NCBI RefSeq assembly: GCF_003987315.1
Contig: NZ_PIPI01000001.1
Span: forward strand, 186,001 to 250,000
Direction: 5' to 3'
DNA from: Aliidiomarina haloalkalitolerans
Lineage (GTDB): Bacteria > Pseudomonadota > Gammaproteobacteria > Enterobacterales > Alteromonadaceae
Length of the DNA: 64,000 bases
Part shown: positions 15,840 through 24,551 of the stretch, in pieces
How the letters are laid out: each line of letters opens with the position of its first letter
How positions within the stretch are numbered: the stretch's first letter is position 1
Notes under the pieces: generated by a model
The model's input: only the letters and a program-made list of their open reading frames with translations
The model's database searches: none
What the model was told of the DNA's origin: nothing
Position numbers and translations under genes: made by a program

Positions 15840-16879
15840 TAAACAAACTCAACTTGTTCTTCGTCACCTTGGCGGTCTGCGACAGTACCAATAACCCATG
15901 CGTTTTCGCCTTGGCTATTTAAAATCGCTACCGCTTGGTCAGCTTGCTCAGCTGGTACGGCGATGACCAAACCGACACCACAGTTAAAGGTGCGGAACAT
16001 TTCTTCGCGCGCGATATTGCCGTTTTCTTGTAACCAGCTGAAAATCACTGGCCACTGCCAACTGCTGCGTTCAACCACGGCTTTGCAGTGTTCTGGTAAT
16101 ACGCGTGGAATATTCTCTTGGAAACCACCACCCGTAATATGTGAAATAGCGTGCACATTCACTTGCTTGATCAGTTCAAGGACCGGCTTCACATAGATGC
16201 GTGTTGGCGCCATCAGGTGGTCAGCGAGTGGCTTGCCATGAAAATCAGCCGTTAAGTCGGCGTTGGCAACTTCAATCACTTTGCGAATCAGTGAATAGCC
16301 ATTCGAGTGTGGACCGCTTGAAGCAACAGCAATTAAAGCGTCGCCTGCAGCAACTTTGCTACCGTCAATAATGTCAGCTTTTTCGACAACACCAACGCAG
16401 AAACCGGCTAAATCGTAGTCACCGGCTTCGTACATACCGGGCATTTCTGCGGTTTCGCCACCAATGAGCGCGCAACCTGATTGCACACAGCCTTCCCCGA
16501 TACCAGCAACGACGTCAGCGGCAACGTCAACGTCTAGTTTGCCGGTCGCGTAGTAGTCGAGAAAGAATAATGGCTCAGCCCCTTGCACAATGAGGTCGTT
16601 CACGCACATGGCGACCAGATCAATACCCACGGTATCGTGCTTTTTGAGGTCGATGGCTAAACGGAGCTTGGTTCCCACGCCGTCGGTACCGGAAACCAGT
16701 ACCGGCTGCTTGTAACCGGCTGGAATTTCACATAATGCACCAAAACCACCAATGCTACCCATGACTTCTGGGCGAGTTGTGCGCCGGGTCACGTTTTTGA
16801 TTCGTTGTACTAATGCATTACCTGCGTCGATATCGACGCCAGCGTCTTTGTAACTGAGGGAAGGTTTCTGTTCGTTCAC
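15839..16879 (-). CDS. purM: Phosphoribosylformylglycinamidine cyclo-ligase (AIR synthetase)
   Basis: ATP-dependent enzyme of purine biosynthesis closing the imidazole ring of AIR, 346 residues, the usual length. Motifs include [10 protein letters not shown] (about 63-72), the [20 protein letters not shown] region (about 90-109) and [10 protein letters not shown]. The start is GTG at 16879 behind AGAGGA. purN follows with a one-base overlap. No PurR-type operator is recognisable in the 195 bases upstream, which separate it from the divergent GNAT gene. Confidence 0.97.
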   Translation of the reverse strand: MNEQKPSLSYKDAGVDIDAGNALVQRIKNVTRRTTRPEVMGSIGGFGALCEIPAGYKQPVLVSGTDGVGTKLRLAIDLKKHDTVGIDLVAMCVNDLIVQGAEPLFFLDYYATGKLDVDVAADVVAGIGEGCVQSGCALIGGETAEMPGMYEAGDYDLAGFCVGVVEKADIIDGSKVAAGDALIAVASSGPHSNGYSLIRKVIEVANADLTADFHGKPLADHLMAPTRIYVKPVLELIKQVNVHAISHITGGGFQENIPRVLPEHCKAVVERSSWQWPVIFSWLQENGNIAREEMFRTFNCGVGLVIAVPAEQADQAVAILNSQGENAWVIGTVADRQGDEEQVEFV

Positions 16880-17074
16880 GACGAGTCCTCTTTAAGGCTG
16901 GGTGTGCCGGGTATGCCAAGCGGCAAGTGGCTGTGTCGGGCGCATATTTTAACAGCAGCGGGGCAGTACTTGAATCGAAAAGAGAAATTTTTTCATCCGA
17001 CCTCTTGCCGCACTCGTAAAAAGAGCGTCCAATAGTCATTCAACGCTTGTTTTGACTTCACCCAAGGGACATTA

Positions 17075-18184
17075 ATGGCCGTCATTCGCCCCGCCGAAAG
17101 CAAAGATATTGCTGCATTGCTACCCATTGATTTGGCATGTTTCCCTTATGATGCCATGAGTAAACGCAGTTTTCGGCGCTTCATTCAGCACGAGCACGCT
17201 GACTTTGTGGTGGTAGAAAACGCCGGCGAAGTGATTGGTTATGCCATTTTACTATTTCGCCAAGCCACGAAGCTTTGTCGTTTGTACTCTTTCGCTGTCG
17301 CGCCTGAATTTCAAGGGCAGGGGCATGGGCGTGCGCTCATGGCTTGGTGTATTCAACGTGGCCAAGATGAACATTGTTTGTTTCTGCGTACCGAAGTGAA
17401 AGCCGATCAACAAGACGTCCTCGACTTTTTTCATGCATTTGGCTTTGTCCACTTAGGTTTGCGTAGCGATTATTACGACGATCACTCCGACGCCTTGGTG
17501 TTACAAAAGCAATTGCATTTCTTTGACTCGTCCCGCGTCCCGCGTCTTGTTCCCCACCTCACACAAAGCACACCGTTTACCTGCGGACCGGCGAGTTTGC
17601 TGATGGCATTAGCGTGGTTTCGTGAGCCGGTAACACAACCTCAACATGAAGAACTTGAAATCTGGCGGGAAGCGACGACTATTTATATGACTTCCGGTCA
17701 CGGTGGCTGTGGGCCGCATGGGTTAGCTCGAGCGGCACTTAAACGTGGTCTCGGAGTCACGGTTTGGAGTAGTCAAGCGGGACCTGTGTTACTTGACTCG
17801 GTGCGCAACGAAGAAAAGCGTCAAGTGATGAGTCGGGTGCAAGAAGTCGACATTGCGGCGCTGAAAGCTGCGGGCGTAAAAATTAAAGTGCGCGATTATA
17901 GTTTGAAATTGTTGGCCAAGGATTTAGAAAACGGCCGATTGATTATCGCGTTAATTAGTACCTATCAGTTTGACCGTTCGAAAGCGCCACACTGGGTGCT
18001 CATTACTGCAATCGACGACGAGTACGTGTATATCAACGATCCTGATGATGATTTATTGCCATGGCAAACGATGACTGAACGCCAATATTTGCCGATTCCG
18101 CGAAGTACCTTCGAGAAGGCGTTTGCATATGGCGCTTCGCGTTTGCGTACGGCGATTGTCCTCAGTGATGAAGCAATCGGATAA
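17075..18184 (+). CDS. GNAT acetyltransferase fused to a C39-like peptidase domain
   Basis: Two-domain protein of 369 residues. Residues 1-150 are a GNAT acetyltransferase with the acetyl-CoA loop EFQGQGHGRALM (about 84-95). Residues about 160-360 resemble a papain-like C39 peptidase: Cys170 in PFTCGPASLLMAL, His306 in APHWVLI and Asp322 in INDPDDD give a complete triad. This arrangement is a known conserved fusion in proteobacteria, often next to a RimK-like ATP-grasp gene; here the ATP-grasp gene at 23005-23937 lies about 5 kb away. The fusion suggests cleavage and modification of a peptide or protein terminus, but the substrate is unknown. The ATG is preceded by AAGGGA. It is divergent from purM and is followed by wrbA after 85 bases. 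Confidence 0.85.
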   Translation: MAVIRPAESKDIAALLPIDLACFPYDAMSKRSFRRFIQHEHADFVVVENAGEVIGYAILLFRQATKLCRLYSFAVAPEFQGQGHGRALMAWCIQRGQDEHCLFLRTEVKADQQDVLDFFHAFGFVHLGLRSDYYDDHSDALVLQKQLHFFDSSRVPRLVPHLTQSTPFTCGPASLLMALAWFREPVTQPQHEELEIWREATTIYMTSGHGGCGPHGLARAALKRGLGVTVWSSQAGPVLLDSVRNEEKRQVMSRVQEVDIAALKAAGVKIKVRDYSLKLLAKDLENGRLIIALISTYQFDRSKAPHWVLITAIDDEYVYINDPDDDLLPWQTMTERQYLPIPRSTFEKAFAYGASRLRTAIVLSDEAIG

Positions 18185-18269
18185 CGAGCTCTGGCTTGCA
18201 AAGCTCGTCTAATCATGCGAGCGTCAGTCGTATCAGATTATGGAATAAAATTAACGGGAGACATGCGCC

Positions 18270-18872
18270 ATGGCAAAAATTTTAGTTCTGTATTATTCAA
18301 GCTATGGACATGTTGAGCAAATGGCCTATGCCGCTGCCCAAGGCGCGCAAGCAGCAGGGGCGCAAGTTGATATTAAACGCGTCCCGGAACTGGTACCAAG
18401 TGAGATTGCAGAACGCTCGGGCTATCACCTTGATCAGCAAGCCCCAATTGCTAAGCCAGAAGAGTTAAGCAAGTACGATGCTATCTTGTTCGGTGCGCCA
18501 ACTCGGTTTGGCATGATGGCCGCACAAATGAAAAACTTTCTCGATCAATGTGGTGGCTTGTGGGCAAATGGCGAGCTTATTGGCAAAGCCGCTGGGGTTT
18601 TTACCTCCAGTGCCACTCAGCACGGCGGCCAAGAAAGCACACTACTGAATTTCCACACGGTACTTCTGCACTTTGGTTTTGTTGTCGTTGGTTTGCCCTA
18701 CAGCTTCACCGGGCAAATGGCATTAGACCAAGTCACTGGCTGCAGCCCTTATGGCGCAAGTACCATAGCGGGTGGTGACGGTAAACGCCAACCATCCGAG
18801 TTAGAACTTGCCGGTGCGCGCTTCCAAGGCGAGCATTTAGCGAAGATCGCCAAGAAACTGAGTCAACCTTAA
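18270..18872 (+). CDS. wrbA: NAD(P)H:quinone oxidoreductase WrbA
   Basis: Flavodoxin-like FMN enzyme of 200 residues, the normal WrbA length, that reduces quinones by two electrons and protects against redox cycling. It shows the FMN phosphate loop [12 protein letters not shown] (about 8-19), [16 protein letters not shown] (about 76-91), and the signature [17 protein letters not shown] (about 112-128). GGGAG lies before the ATG. Its neighbours are the GNAT/C39 gene upstream and the nuclease gene downstream; no functional link is apparent. Confidence 0.96.
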   Translation: MAKILVLYYSSYGHVEQMAYAAAQGAQAAGAQVDIKRVPELVPSEIAERSGYHLDQQAPIAKPEELSKYDAILFGAPTRFGMMAAQMKNFLDQCGGLWANGELIGKAAGVFTSSATQHGGQESTLLNFHTVLLHFGFVVVGLPYSFTGQMALDQVTGCSPYGASTIAGGDGKRQPSELELAGARFQGEHLAKIAKKLSQP

Positions 18873-18983
18873 ATGTTGACAGCAACTGCACTCACAGTGT
18901 GTTAACCGCACAATAAATCATCAAACCATGACGTTTGTTATAAGGTTTTAGAGGGAAGATCCCTATAGAATTGTCACCTTTTT

Positions 18984-19001
18984 GTAACCATGATCGGTTA
19001 C
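18984..19001. promoter_or_regulatory. Inverted repeat upstream of the nuclease gene
   Basis: GTAACC-N6-GGTTAC, a perfect six-base inverted repeat ending 41 bases before the nuclease start. It has operator-like geometry, but no regulator can be named. Confidence 0.35.
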
Positions 19002-19042
19002 TATCTCGACACTTCAACCATAAAAACAAGGAAAATCCTGTC

Positions 19043-22000
19043 ATGAGATTACTCATCGCAGTTGTACTTTTGTGTTTCACGTTGCCCTCGTGGGCGGAAA
19101 CACCCATCGCCTATTGGGCACAAAACTCGAATCAACTTCCTAATGGTACGAATGGATTTACGCCAAGTTCGTTCCCTCAGCAAGCGGATGTTGGCGAAGG
19201 CTTGTTGTACCTGCAAAACTTTGACCAAGAGCTTGACGACAATGGTGTTTACCGCACGTTAGCAAGCTTTGCTGGCAGCACGCAAAATCGCCTCGATGGT
19301 TATCCTGCTGGACAGTCATTGTCGATTGTCGCCGGTAGTGGATTGTCGAATAACGGTGCGCAAGTCATTTTTGAAGCAAGCACCGTTGGCTTTCAAGATA
19401 TTCGTTTCAGTTACGGTTGGCGGTCGACTAATACAGGTTTTGACACGCGTATTCTCGAGTGGTCGACTGACGGTGTGAACTACCAAGAGTTCGCACAGCA
19501 TGTTGAACGCAATAACAGCTTTATTTCTCTGTCGTATGATTTGTCTGACGTTACCGAGTTAAACGATCAAGACGTGATTTATATTCGCGTGACCTTCGAT
19601 GGTGCAACGGCCGCATCAGGGAATAATCGTTTAGACAATATCCTGATTTCAGGCGTGAGTTTTGAAAGCTTAACGCGCATGACCGTGTACAACCGTGACT
19701 TCGCCGATGACCCGTTTGCGCGCGGTTGGAGCACAGTCACTTTGAATGGTACCGATCAGTGGAGCTGGGACGGTTCGTTTGCCAACGTGAACATGAGCTC
19801 GTTTGTCGGCGGCAGCTGCCGTGAAAGCGAGAGCTGGATGATTTCACCGGCCTTTAATCTCGACAACACCACGGGCGAGCGCGTGGCATTCGACGTAGCC
19901 CGCGGCTTTGCCGGTGGCACCAATAGTTTGGAAGTGTACTACTCAACCTCATACGACGGCTCTGGTGTCATTGACCAAGGCGAGTGGACCTTGCTAGCAG
20001 AAATTACCCGTGATGATTTCACCAGTAACAATGTGCCGACTCGCTTTGGCGATTTTGAAGCCTTACAGCAAGAATCAGGTGAAGCTTATATTGCGTTTCG
20101 TTATGCGTTTGACGAAGGTAACTGCAGCACTTGGCGCTTAGCGAACTTCGAAGTCACAGCGGACGTTCAAAACAACTTTGCCACGTTCCAATGTGGTAGC
20201 GAAGTAAACCGCATTCACCAAATTCAAGGCGCGGGTTTCCAAAGCCCAATGCAAGGAGCATTTGTACAGGTGGAAGCGATTGTTATCGCTGACTTCCAAG
20301 ACACCTTTAATGGTGGTTTAGGTGGATTCTATCTGCAGGAAGCGGATCAACATCATGACGATAACCCGCTGACCTCAGAAGGTGTGTTTGTTTACGACAA
20401 CGGTTTCGGTGTGCATGTCGGCGTTGGTGATCGCGTGCGGGTTGCTGGTACCGTGAGTGAGTTCTTTGGTCATACGCAAATTCAAGACGTCACTGACGTT
20501 GCGGTTTGTGGCTCTTACCAGCTTGAGCAAGTGACGCCAGTTGCTGTTGAGTTACCGGTGGACGGCTTACTTGATCTCGAGTCAGTCGCTGGTATGTTGG
20601 TTACAACAAGCCAAGAATTAACAGTTTCTGACGTATTCAACGTGGCTCGGTTCGGTGAGTTTACGGTTTCGAATGGTCGTTTATTTGCACCGACTCAAGT
20701 CGCGGTGCCGGGTGACGACGTGCGTGCACAAGCGCAAGCCAATACGCTAAACCGTTTAATCATCGATAATGCCCGTGGTGGCTCGTATCGCACGCCGTTC
20801 ATGACCGGCGCAGATAACGTGAGCGAACTGTCGGCAACCAACCCAATTCGTAACGGCTTCTTAATTGAGCCAGGTTTCGAAGCGGTGATGGGTTATGCAT
20901 TTGGTGCGTATCGTTTACGCAGCGAGACCACCCCGAGGTTTATCACTGATGCGAATCCGCGTCTGGAAACACCAGAGCTGAATGCGCAAGGTGATTTCCG
21001 TGTTGCCACTTACAACGTTGAAAACCTGTTCGCAACCTTAACCCAGTCGGGCGCAGTGTGTGGGCCGAACGCACTTGGCTGTCGCGGTGCAACCAACGCC
21101 AATGAGCTTGATCGTCAATTGGCAAAAGTCAGCGCTGCAATTTCTGGTTTGCAGGCCGACGTGATTGCCTTAACGGAAATTGAAAACGATGCGACTGACG
21201 CGACCTTAGCCATGTTGGTTGAGCGTTTAAATGCTGTTGATGCGCACAACGACTGGGCTTATTTGGCAACTGGCTACCTTGGTACGGACGCCATTAAGCC
21301 AGCATTTATTTTCCGCAGCAGTCGGGTGGAATTGCTCGGTGATTATGCGGTATTAACAGCTGCGGTCGACCCCGACTTTGACGACTCGCGTCAGCGTCCA
21401 GCCTTAGCGCAAACGTTTGTGACTCCGAATGGCTTTGCATTCACTGCAGTCGCGGTGCACCTGCGGGCGAAGAGTTCGTGCCCATCAGGCTCAAGTGCCA
21501 ACAGTGATAATGGCGATGGTCAAGGTTGTTGGAACGAATGGCGGACGAAGTCTGCTGGCGCATTAGACCGTTGGTTAGCAACGGATCCAACGGCAACGGG
21601 CGTGAGTGCGCAGATTATTCTTGGTGACTTTAATGCGTATGCCATGGAAGATCCACTGACGACCTTGATGGCTGCTGGTTGGACTAACCTTGCTATTCAT
21701 GCCAATGACAATAGCCCAGAAGTGTATAGCTATACCTTTATGGGTGAAGCGGGTAGCTTGGATCATGCGTTTGCCAACGCTGACTTCCTTGGTTACGTCC
21801 TCGATGCACGTTCTTGGAAAATCAATGCTGATGAAACGCCAGCGTTTGGTTACAGCGAACGGTTACCGTCGAGCTCACTGTGGCAGCCTACTGAGTTCTA
21901 TAGCCCAGATGCGTTTGCAAGCTCAGACCATGATCCGTTAGTGATTGAGTTGAACACCACGTTCGCTTGCGCACCAGGTCAGGCGAATCGTCCAGCGCAT

Positions 22001-22060
22001 CCGCGTGGTAAAGCACTGCCATTGCCAAATTGCCGCGTTGGCCAAGGCCAGCGCCGTTAA
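19043..22060 (+). CDS. ExeM/NucH-like extracellular nuclease
   Basis: Secreted DNA-degrading enzyme of 1005 residues. The start at 19043 opens a clear signal peptide (MRLLIAVVLLCFTLPSWA, cleavage before ETP); the frame extends back to 18971 but that part is not signal-like. Residues about 205-365 look like a jelly-roll adhesion domain (SWMISPAFNL), about 370-480 an OB-fold of the YhcR/ExeM type, and about 650-985 an endonuclease/exonuclease/phosphatase domain with ATYNVENLF, LTEIEND, ILGDFNAY and SSDHDP supplying the metal and catalytic residues. Cysteine pairs CGPNALGC and CPSGS...GCW suggest disulfides. Relatives such as Shewanella ExeM carry a GlyGly-CTERM tail; this one ends in a short basic tail without it. 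Extracellular DNA as phosphorus or nutrient source, or biofilm release, is the likely role. Confidence 0.92.
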   Translation: MRLLIAVVLLCFTLPSWAETPIAYWAQNSNQLPNGTNGFTPSSFPQQADVGEGLLYLQNFDQELDDNGVYRTLASFAGSTQNRLDGYPAGQSLSIVAGSGLSNNGAQVIFEASTVGFQDIRFSYGWRSTNTGFDTRILEWSTDGVNYQEFAQHVERNNSFISLSYDLSDVTELNDQDVIYIRVTFDGATAASGNNRLDNILISGVSFESLTRMTVYNRDFADDPFARGWSTVTLNGTDQWSWDGSFANVNMSSFVGGSCRESESWMISPAFNLDNTTGERVAFDVARGFAGGTNSLEVYYSTSYDGSGVIDQGEWTLLAEITRDDFTSNNVPTRFGDFEALQQESGEAYIAFRYAFDEGNCSTWRLANFEVTADVQNNFATFQCGSEVNRIHQIQGAGFQSPMQGAFVQVEAIVIADFQDTFNGGLGGFYLQEADQHHDDNPLTSEGVFVYDNGFGVHVGVGDRVRVAGTVSEFFGHTQIQDVTDVAVCGSYQLEQVTPVAVELPVDGLLDLESVAGMLVTTSQELTVSDVFNVARFGEFTVSNGRLFAPTQVAVPGDDVRAQAQANTLNRLIIDNARGGSYRTPFMTGADNVSELSATNPIRNGFLIEPGFEAVMGYAFGAYRLRSETTPRFITDANPRLETPELNAQGDFRVATYNVENLFATLTQSGAVCGPNALGCRGATNANELDRQLAKVSAAISGLQADVIALTEIENDATDATLAMLVERLNAVDAHNDWAYLATGYLGTDAIKPAFIFRSSRVELLGDYAVLTAAVDPDFDDSRQRPALAQTFVTPNGFAFTAVAVHLRAKSSCPSGSSANSDNGDGQGCWNEWRTKSAGALDRWLATDPTATGVSAQIILGDFNAYAMEDPLTTLMAAGWTNLAIHANDNSPEVYSYTFMGEAGSLDHAFANADFLGYVLDARSWKINADETPAFGYSERLPSSSLWQPTEFYSPDAFASSDHDPLVIELNTTFACAPGQANRPAHPRGKALPLPNCRVGQGQRR

Positions 22061-22095
22061 GTCATATCGGTAGTGAAAACTAAGTAGTGAAGAAA

Positions 22096-22124
22096 GAGCG
22101 AGGCGTAAATGCCTCGCTTTTTTC
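22096..22124 (+). terminator. Rho-independent terminator of the nuclease gene
   Basis: Stem AGCGAGGC / GCCTCGCT with a GTAAAT loop followed by TTTTTT, 36 bases beyond the stop codon. Confidence 0.92.
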
Positions 22125-22153
22125 TTGTCTTGTGACAACGAATACTGTATAAA
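22125..22153 (+). promoter_or_regulatory. Predicted yebG promoter
   Basis: TTGTCT (22125-22130) and TATAAA (22148-22153) are separated by 17 bases. The -10 element lies inside the LexA box, so repressor binding would block RNA polymerase. Confidence 0.55.
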
Positions 22154-22162
22154 TAGCCAGTA
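22143..22162 (+). promoter_or_regulatory. LexA (SOS) box of yebG
   Basis: TACTGTATAAATAGCCAGTA matches the consensus TACTGTATATATATACAGTA at 17 of 20 positions, with both CTGT and CAG half-site cores intact apart from one base. It is 27 bases before the yebG start codon. yebG is an SOS gene in E. coli. Confidence 0.85.
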
Positions 22163-22188
22163 TTCAGAAATTAACAAAAGGGGCAAGC

Positions 22189-22494
22189 ATGGCAGTTGTC
22201 ACGCAATATCTCGTAGTTCGCAATGGGGAGCAGAAAATGACCTTTACCTCCAAGGCCGAAGCTGACGCCTACGACAAAATGTTGGATATGGCTGAAGAGC
22301 TCATGCCGTTATTAGAACGCAGCGAACTGTGCAGTCACGACCAACAAATTGAAGACCTTGCGATGTTTTTAGCGAAAGAACGCGAGCAGCTTTTAGTTGC
22401 GCTAGGTGCGAAGAAAGCGAAGCCGAAAAAGGCAAAAGCAGCGCCGAAAGCAGAAGCAGAGCCTGCAGAGGAAAAGAATTCAGCGGCGGCTTGA
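22189..22494 (+). CDS. yebG: SOS-induced protein YebG
   Basis: Small DNA-damage-inducible protein of 101 residues. The N-terminal 60 residues follow YebG closely (MAVVTQYLVVRNGEQ, then KMTFTSKAEADAYDKMLDMA). The C-terminal 30 residues are a lysine/alanine-rich tail with KAKPKKAKAAPKAEAE, more basic than in E. coli and able to contact nucleic acid. AGGGG precedes the ATG, and the promoter carries a LexA box. Its biochemical role is unsettled in the literature; induction by DNA damage is the firm inference here. Confidence 0.93.
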   Translation: MAVVTQYLVVRNGEQKMTFTSKAEADAYDKMLDMAEELMPLLERSELCSHDQQIEDLAMFLAKEREQLLVALGAKKAKPKKAKAAPKAEAEPAEEKNSAAA

Positions 22495-22583
22495 ATTATT
22501 TAGATTTACCCATATCTAATGGGGTAAGAACGCAATTTACATAGCGTTTAAGCAGTAGAACGGTTATACTGTTTTCAACATCA

Positions 22584-22936
22584 GGGGCTGATTAGGATTC
22601 GACGGGATATATAAAGCTCAAGGTGCATGCCGAGGTGAGGCTGGCCTCGTAAAAAGCCTCAAACTTATAGTTGCAAACGACGACAACTACGCTTTAGCGG
22701 CTTAATCCCCGCTAACCATCCACCCGCGCTTTGTCTGTAAGACGGGATTCGGATGGTCATCTTTACAGACTCGCGTGGCGGCTTCGTCCGGAGCCAAGAC
22801 GTTAAAACCAATCGGACTCGCGTTTGAAAAGCCTGCCCCTCGGCGCTTCAAACGTTAACTAAAAGAGACGGCTAAGCATGTAGGACCGAGGGTGGCGATA
22901 TTGCGGACGCGGGTTCAAATCCCGCCAGCTCCACCA
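22584..22936 (+). ncRNA. ssrA: tmRNA (ssrA)
   Basis: Transfer-messenger RNA of about 353 bases that rescues stalled ribosomes. The 5' end GGGGCTGATT pairs with the 3' end CAGCTCC followed by ACCA, forming the alanine acceptor stem; the T arm GCGGGTTCAAATCCCGC is intact near the 3' end. The tag reading frame begins with GCA at 22673 and ends at TAA 22703-22705, encoding ANDDNYALAA, one residue different from the E. coli tag ANDENYALAA. A -10-like TATACT lies at 22565-22570 and a terminator follows. The 3' end, a common integration site for islands, shows no integrase or repeated end here. Confidence 0.98.
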
Positions 22937-22943
22937 AATAAAC

Positions 22944-22976
22944 AAACCCTGCACCGAAAGGTGCGGGTTTTTTTAT
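22944..22976 (+). terminator. Terminator of ssrA
   Basis: AACCCTGCACC and GGTGCGGGTT form a long stem (one G-U/mismatch) around a GAAA tetraloop, followed by TTTTTTT, 8 bases after the tmRNA CCA. Confidence 0.93.
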
Positions 22977-23004
22977 TTGTGCTAGATTGGCTTCAGAGCC
23001 GGCG

Positions 23005-23937
23005 TTACTCGCGCGCTAAACCAATCAAATAGTCAGCCAACGAACCCATGCCTGTGGCAGCAACACCGGCGCGTTGTTCAGCGCCTTGGTTATAGTTGGT
23101 GTTGGTATTGACGTCATAAACGAATAAATCACCATCTGCATTTTCGATAAACTCAATGCCGGCAACGCCAATTTGATTGTCACGCAAGAACTTTTCTAAG
23201 GCAGGGATGATTGGGTGATCATCAAAGCGATGCGTGATATTAAACTTTTCCGACTTTTGGTCGGTCGGGCAGAATTGATCTTCAATTGAACAGCTGTCGG
23301 CGGGGCAGAGCTCGAAACCTTCTTCGGTATTAACTTGCACCGTGTAAATAAAGCGCTGGCCAACGAATTCTGCGCGCGTGATAACCGGTTGTTTGGCGAG
23401 AATGTATTCTTGTAATAACCAGATGCCATCGAGCGGTTCATCAAGATCAGTGCGCTGAACATAAGTGGCTAATTCATCGGCATGGTTAAAGCGTTGCACG
23501 CCTAATCCCTTACCACCCCGATTTGGTTTGACGATAAGAGGCCAATGGTTAAAGTCAACAGCCGCTTGGACAAGGTGTTGTTTACCCACAACTGCATGGG
23601 TTTTTGGCACTTGTAGTCCAGCTCTTTGTAGTGCTGCATATTGCGACAATTTACAGATTTCTAGGGCCAGAACATCAGTGCCATTAACAACGGTGCGCTG
23701 TGTGTTTTCCAGCCAAGTCAAAACCGCTTTAGTGAGTTCTGGGGCGAAACGGTGGCCGCGGGTATGCGACGAAGCGCTCATGCGGTTGTAATACACCGCA
23801 TCGGCTGGTTGTTCGGTAAACGGCACGACACCTGTATCTAGAAACCATTCGGTGGCTGTTACACCGCGTTGTTTAAAGGCTTCGCGCAATGGTACAAGCC
23901 ATTCTTCATTCTCGTGAATAACAACAATCGGTTTCAT
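23005..23937 (-). CDS. ATP-grasp ligase, RimK/glutamate-ligase-like
   Basis: Cytoplasmic ATP-grasp enzyme of 310 residues, resembling alpha-L-glutamate ligases. The nucleotide-binding loop LIVKPNRGGKGLGVQRF is at about residues 134-150, the adenine strand LLQEYI at about 174-179, and metal ligands sit in GIEFIEN (Glu262 region) and the closing DVNTNTNYN (about 275-283). Such enzymes join an amino acid to a carboxylate by way of an acyl-phosphate. The ATG follows GAGG. It lies downstream of ssrA on the opposite strand, ending 28 bases past the ssrA terminator. Substrate unknown; a link with the GNAT/C39 fusion at 17075-18184 is possible because these families are neighbours in other genomes. 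Confidence 0.82.
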   Translation of the reverse strand: MKPIVVIHENEEWLVPLREAFKQRGVTATEWFLDTGVVPFTEQPADAVYYNRMSASSHTRGHRFAPELTKAVLTWLENTQRTVVNGTDVLALEICKLSQYAALQRAGLQVPKTHAVVGKQHLVQAAVDFNHWPLIVKPNRGGKGLGVQRFNHADELATYVQRTDLDEPLDGIWLLQEYILAKQPVITRAEFVGQRFIYTVQVNTEEGFELCPADSCSIEDQFCPTDQKSEKFNITHRFDDHPIIPALEKFLRDNQIGVAGIEFIENADGDLFVYDVNTNTNYNQGAEQRAGVAATGMGSLADYLIGLARE

Positions 23938-24151
23938 AGCGGCCTCGTGGGTCTAATGTCTGATTCGTCACTATTACAGCGCTTGTGGCCACTTTGATCA
24001 ATCGCAAAACGTTATAGCTTGGGCTTTTTAGTGCTAAGCACTGGAAAATAATTGGCATACCCGATCCTTTGCGTGACAATAGTGCAAGCGGGCAGCATCG
24101 GAATAGCGAATGCTCGCCACGTTCAAACGGCGCTAATAAGGGGATAGGATC

Positions 24152-24430
24152 ATGGCCAAAGCGGCAGCAGTGCATATTTTAGTCAAAACCAAAGAGCAGG
24201 CCGAAGCAATCAAGAAGCAATTGGATGCTGGCGCTAACTTTCATGAATTAGCCAAGAAACATTCGATTTGCCCGTCGGCCAAACGAGGTGGCGACCTCGG
24301 TGAGTTTCGTCCTGGGCAAATGGTTAAAGCGTTTGACAATGTGGTGTTTAAGAAGCCTATTTTAACGGTCCACGGCCCAGTAAAAACTCAGTTTGGTTAC
24401 CACCTTATCAAAACCCTTTATCGCAGCTAA
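24152..24430 (+). CDS. ppiC: Parvulin peptidyl-prolyl isomerase
   Basis: Single-domain parvulin of 92 residues, the size of cytoplasmic E. coli PpiC (93). It has no signal peptide. Family motifs are [14 protein letters not shown] at the N-terminus, [20 protein letters not shown] (about 34-53) with the conserved Cys, and [10 protein letters not shown] at the C-terminus. It speeds cis-trans isomerisation of prolyl bonds during folding. It stands alone, between the ATP-grasp gene (divergent) and an SDR gene 121 bases downstream. Confidence 0.95.
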   Translation: MAKAAAVHILVKTKEQAEAIKKQLDAGANFHELAKKHSICPSAKRGGDLGEFRPGQMVKAFDNVVFKKPILTVHGPVKTQFGYHLIKTLYRS

Positions 24431-24551
24431 GCCGTGCGCTAGCTGCGCATTTCTGATGGCGACAATTGATCGCACATTTCTTTGCGGCAAATCAAATGCA
24501 AACGTCGAGCACTTGTTATACTGATTAAAAATCACACAAGTGAGGTAAGGT

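Noticed and set aside
16880-17074. PurR operator upstream of purM
   Set aside because: I looked for an ACGCAAACGTTTGCGT-like palindrome and found none.
21960-22060. GlyGly-CTERM sorting signal at the end of the nuclease
   Set aside because: The last residues lack a hydrophobic helix and a Gly-Ser motif; the tail is short, basic and polar.
22584-23005. Genomic island integrated at the tmRNA 3' end
   Set aside because: No integrase, no duplicated 3' end and no change in gene type follow; the next genes are ordinary housekeeping genes.
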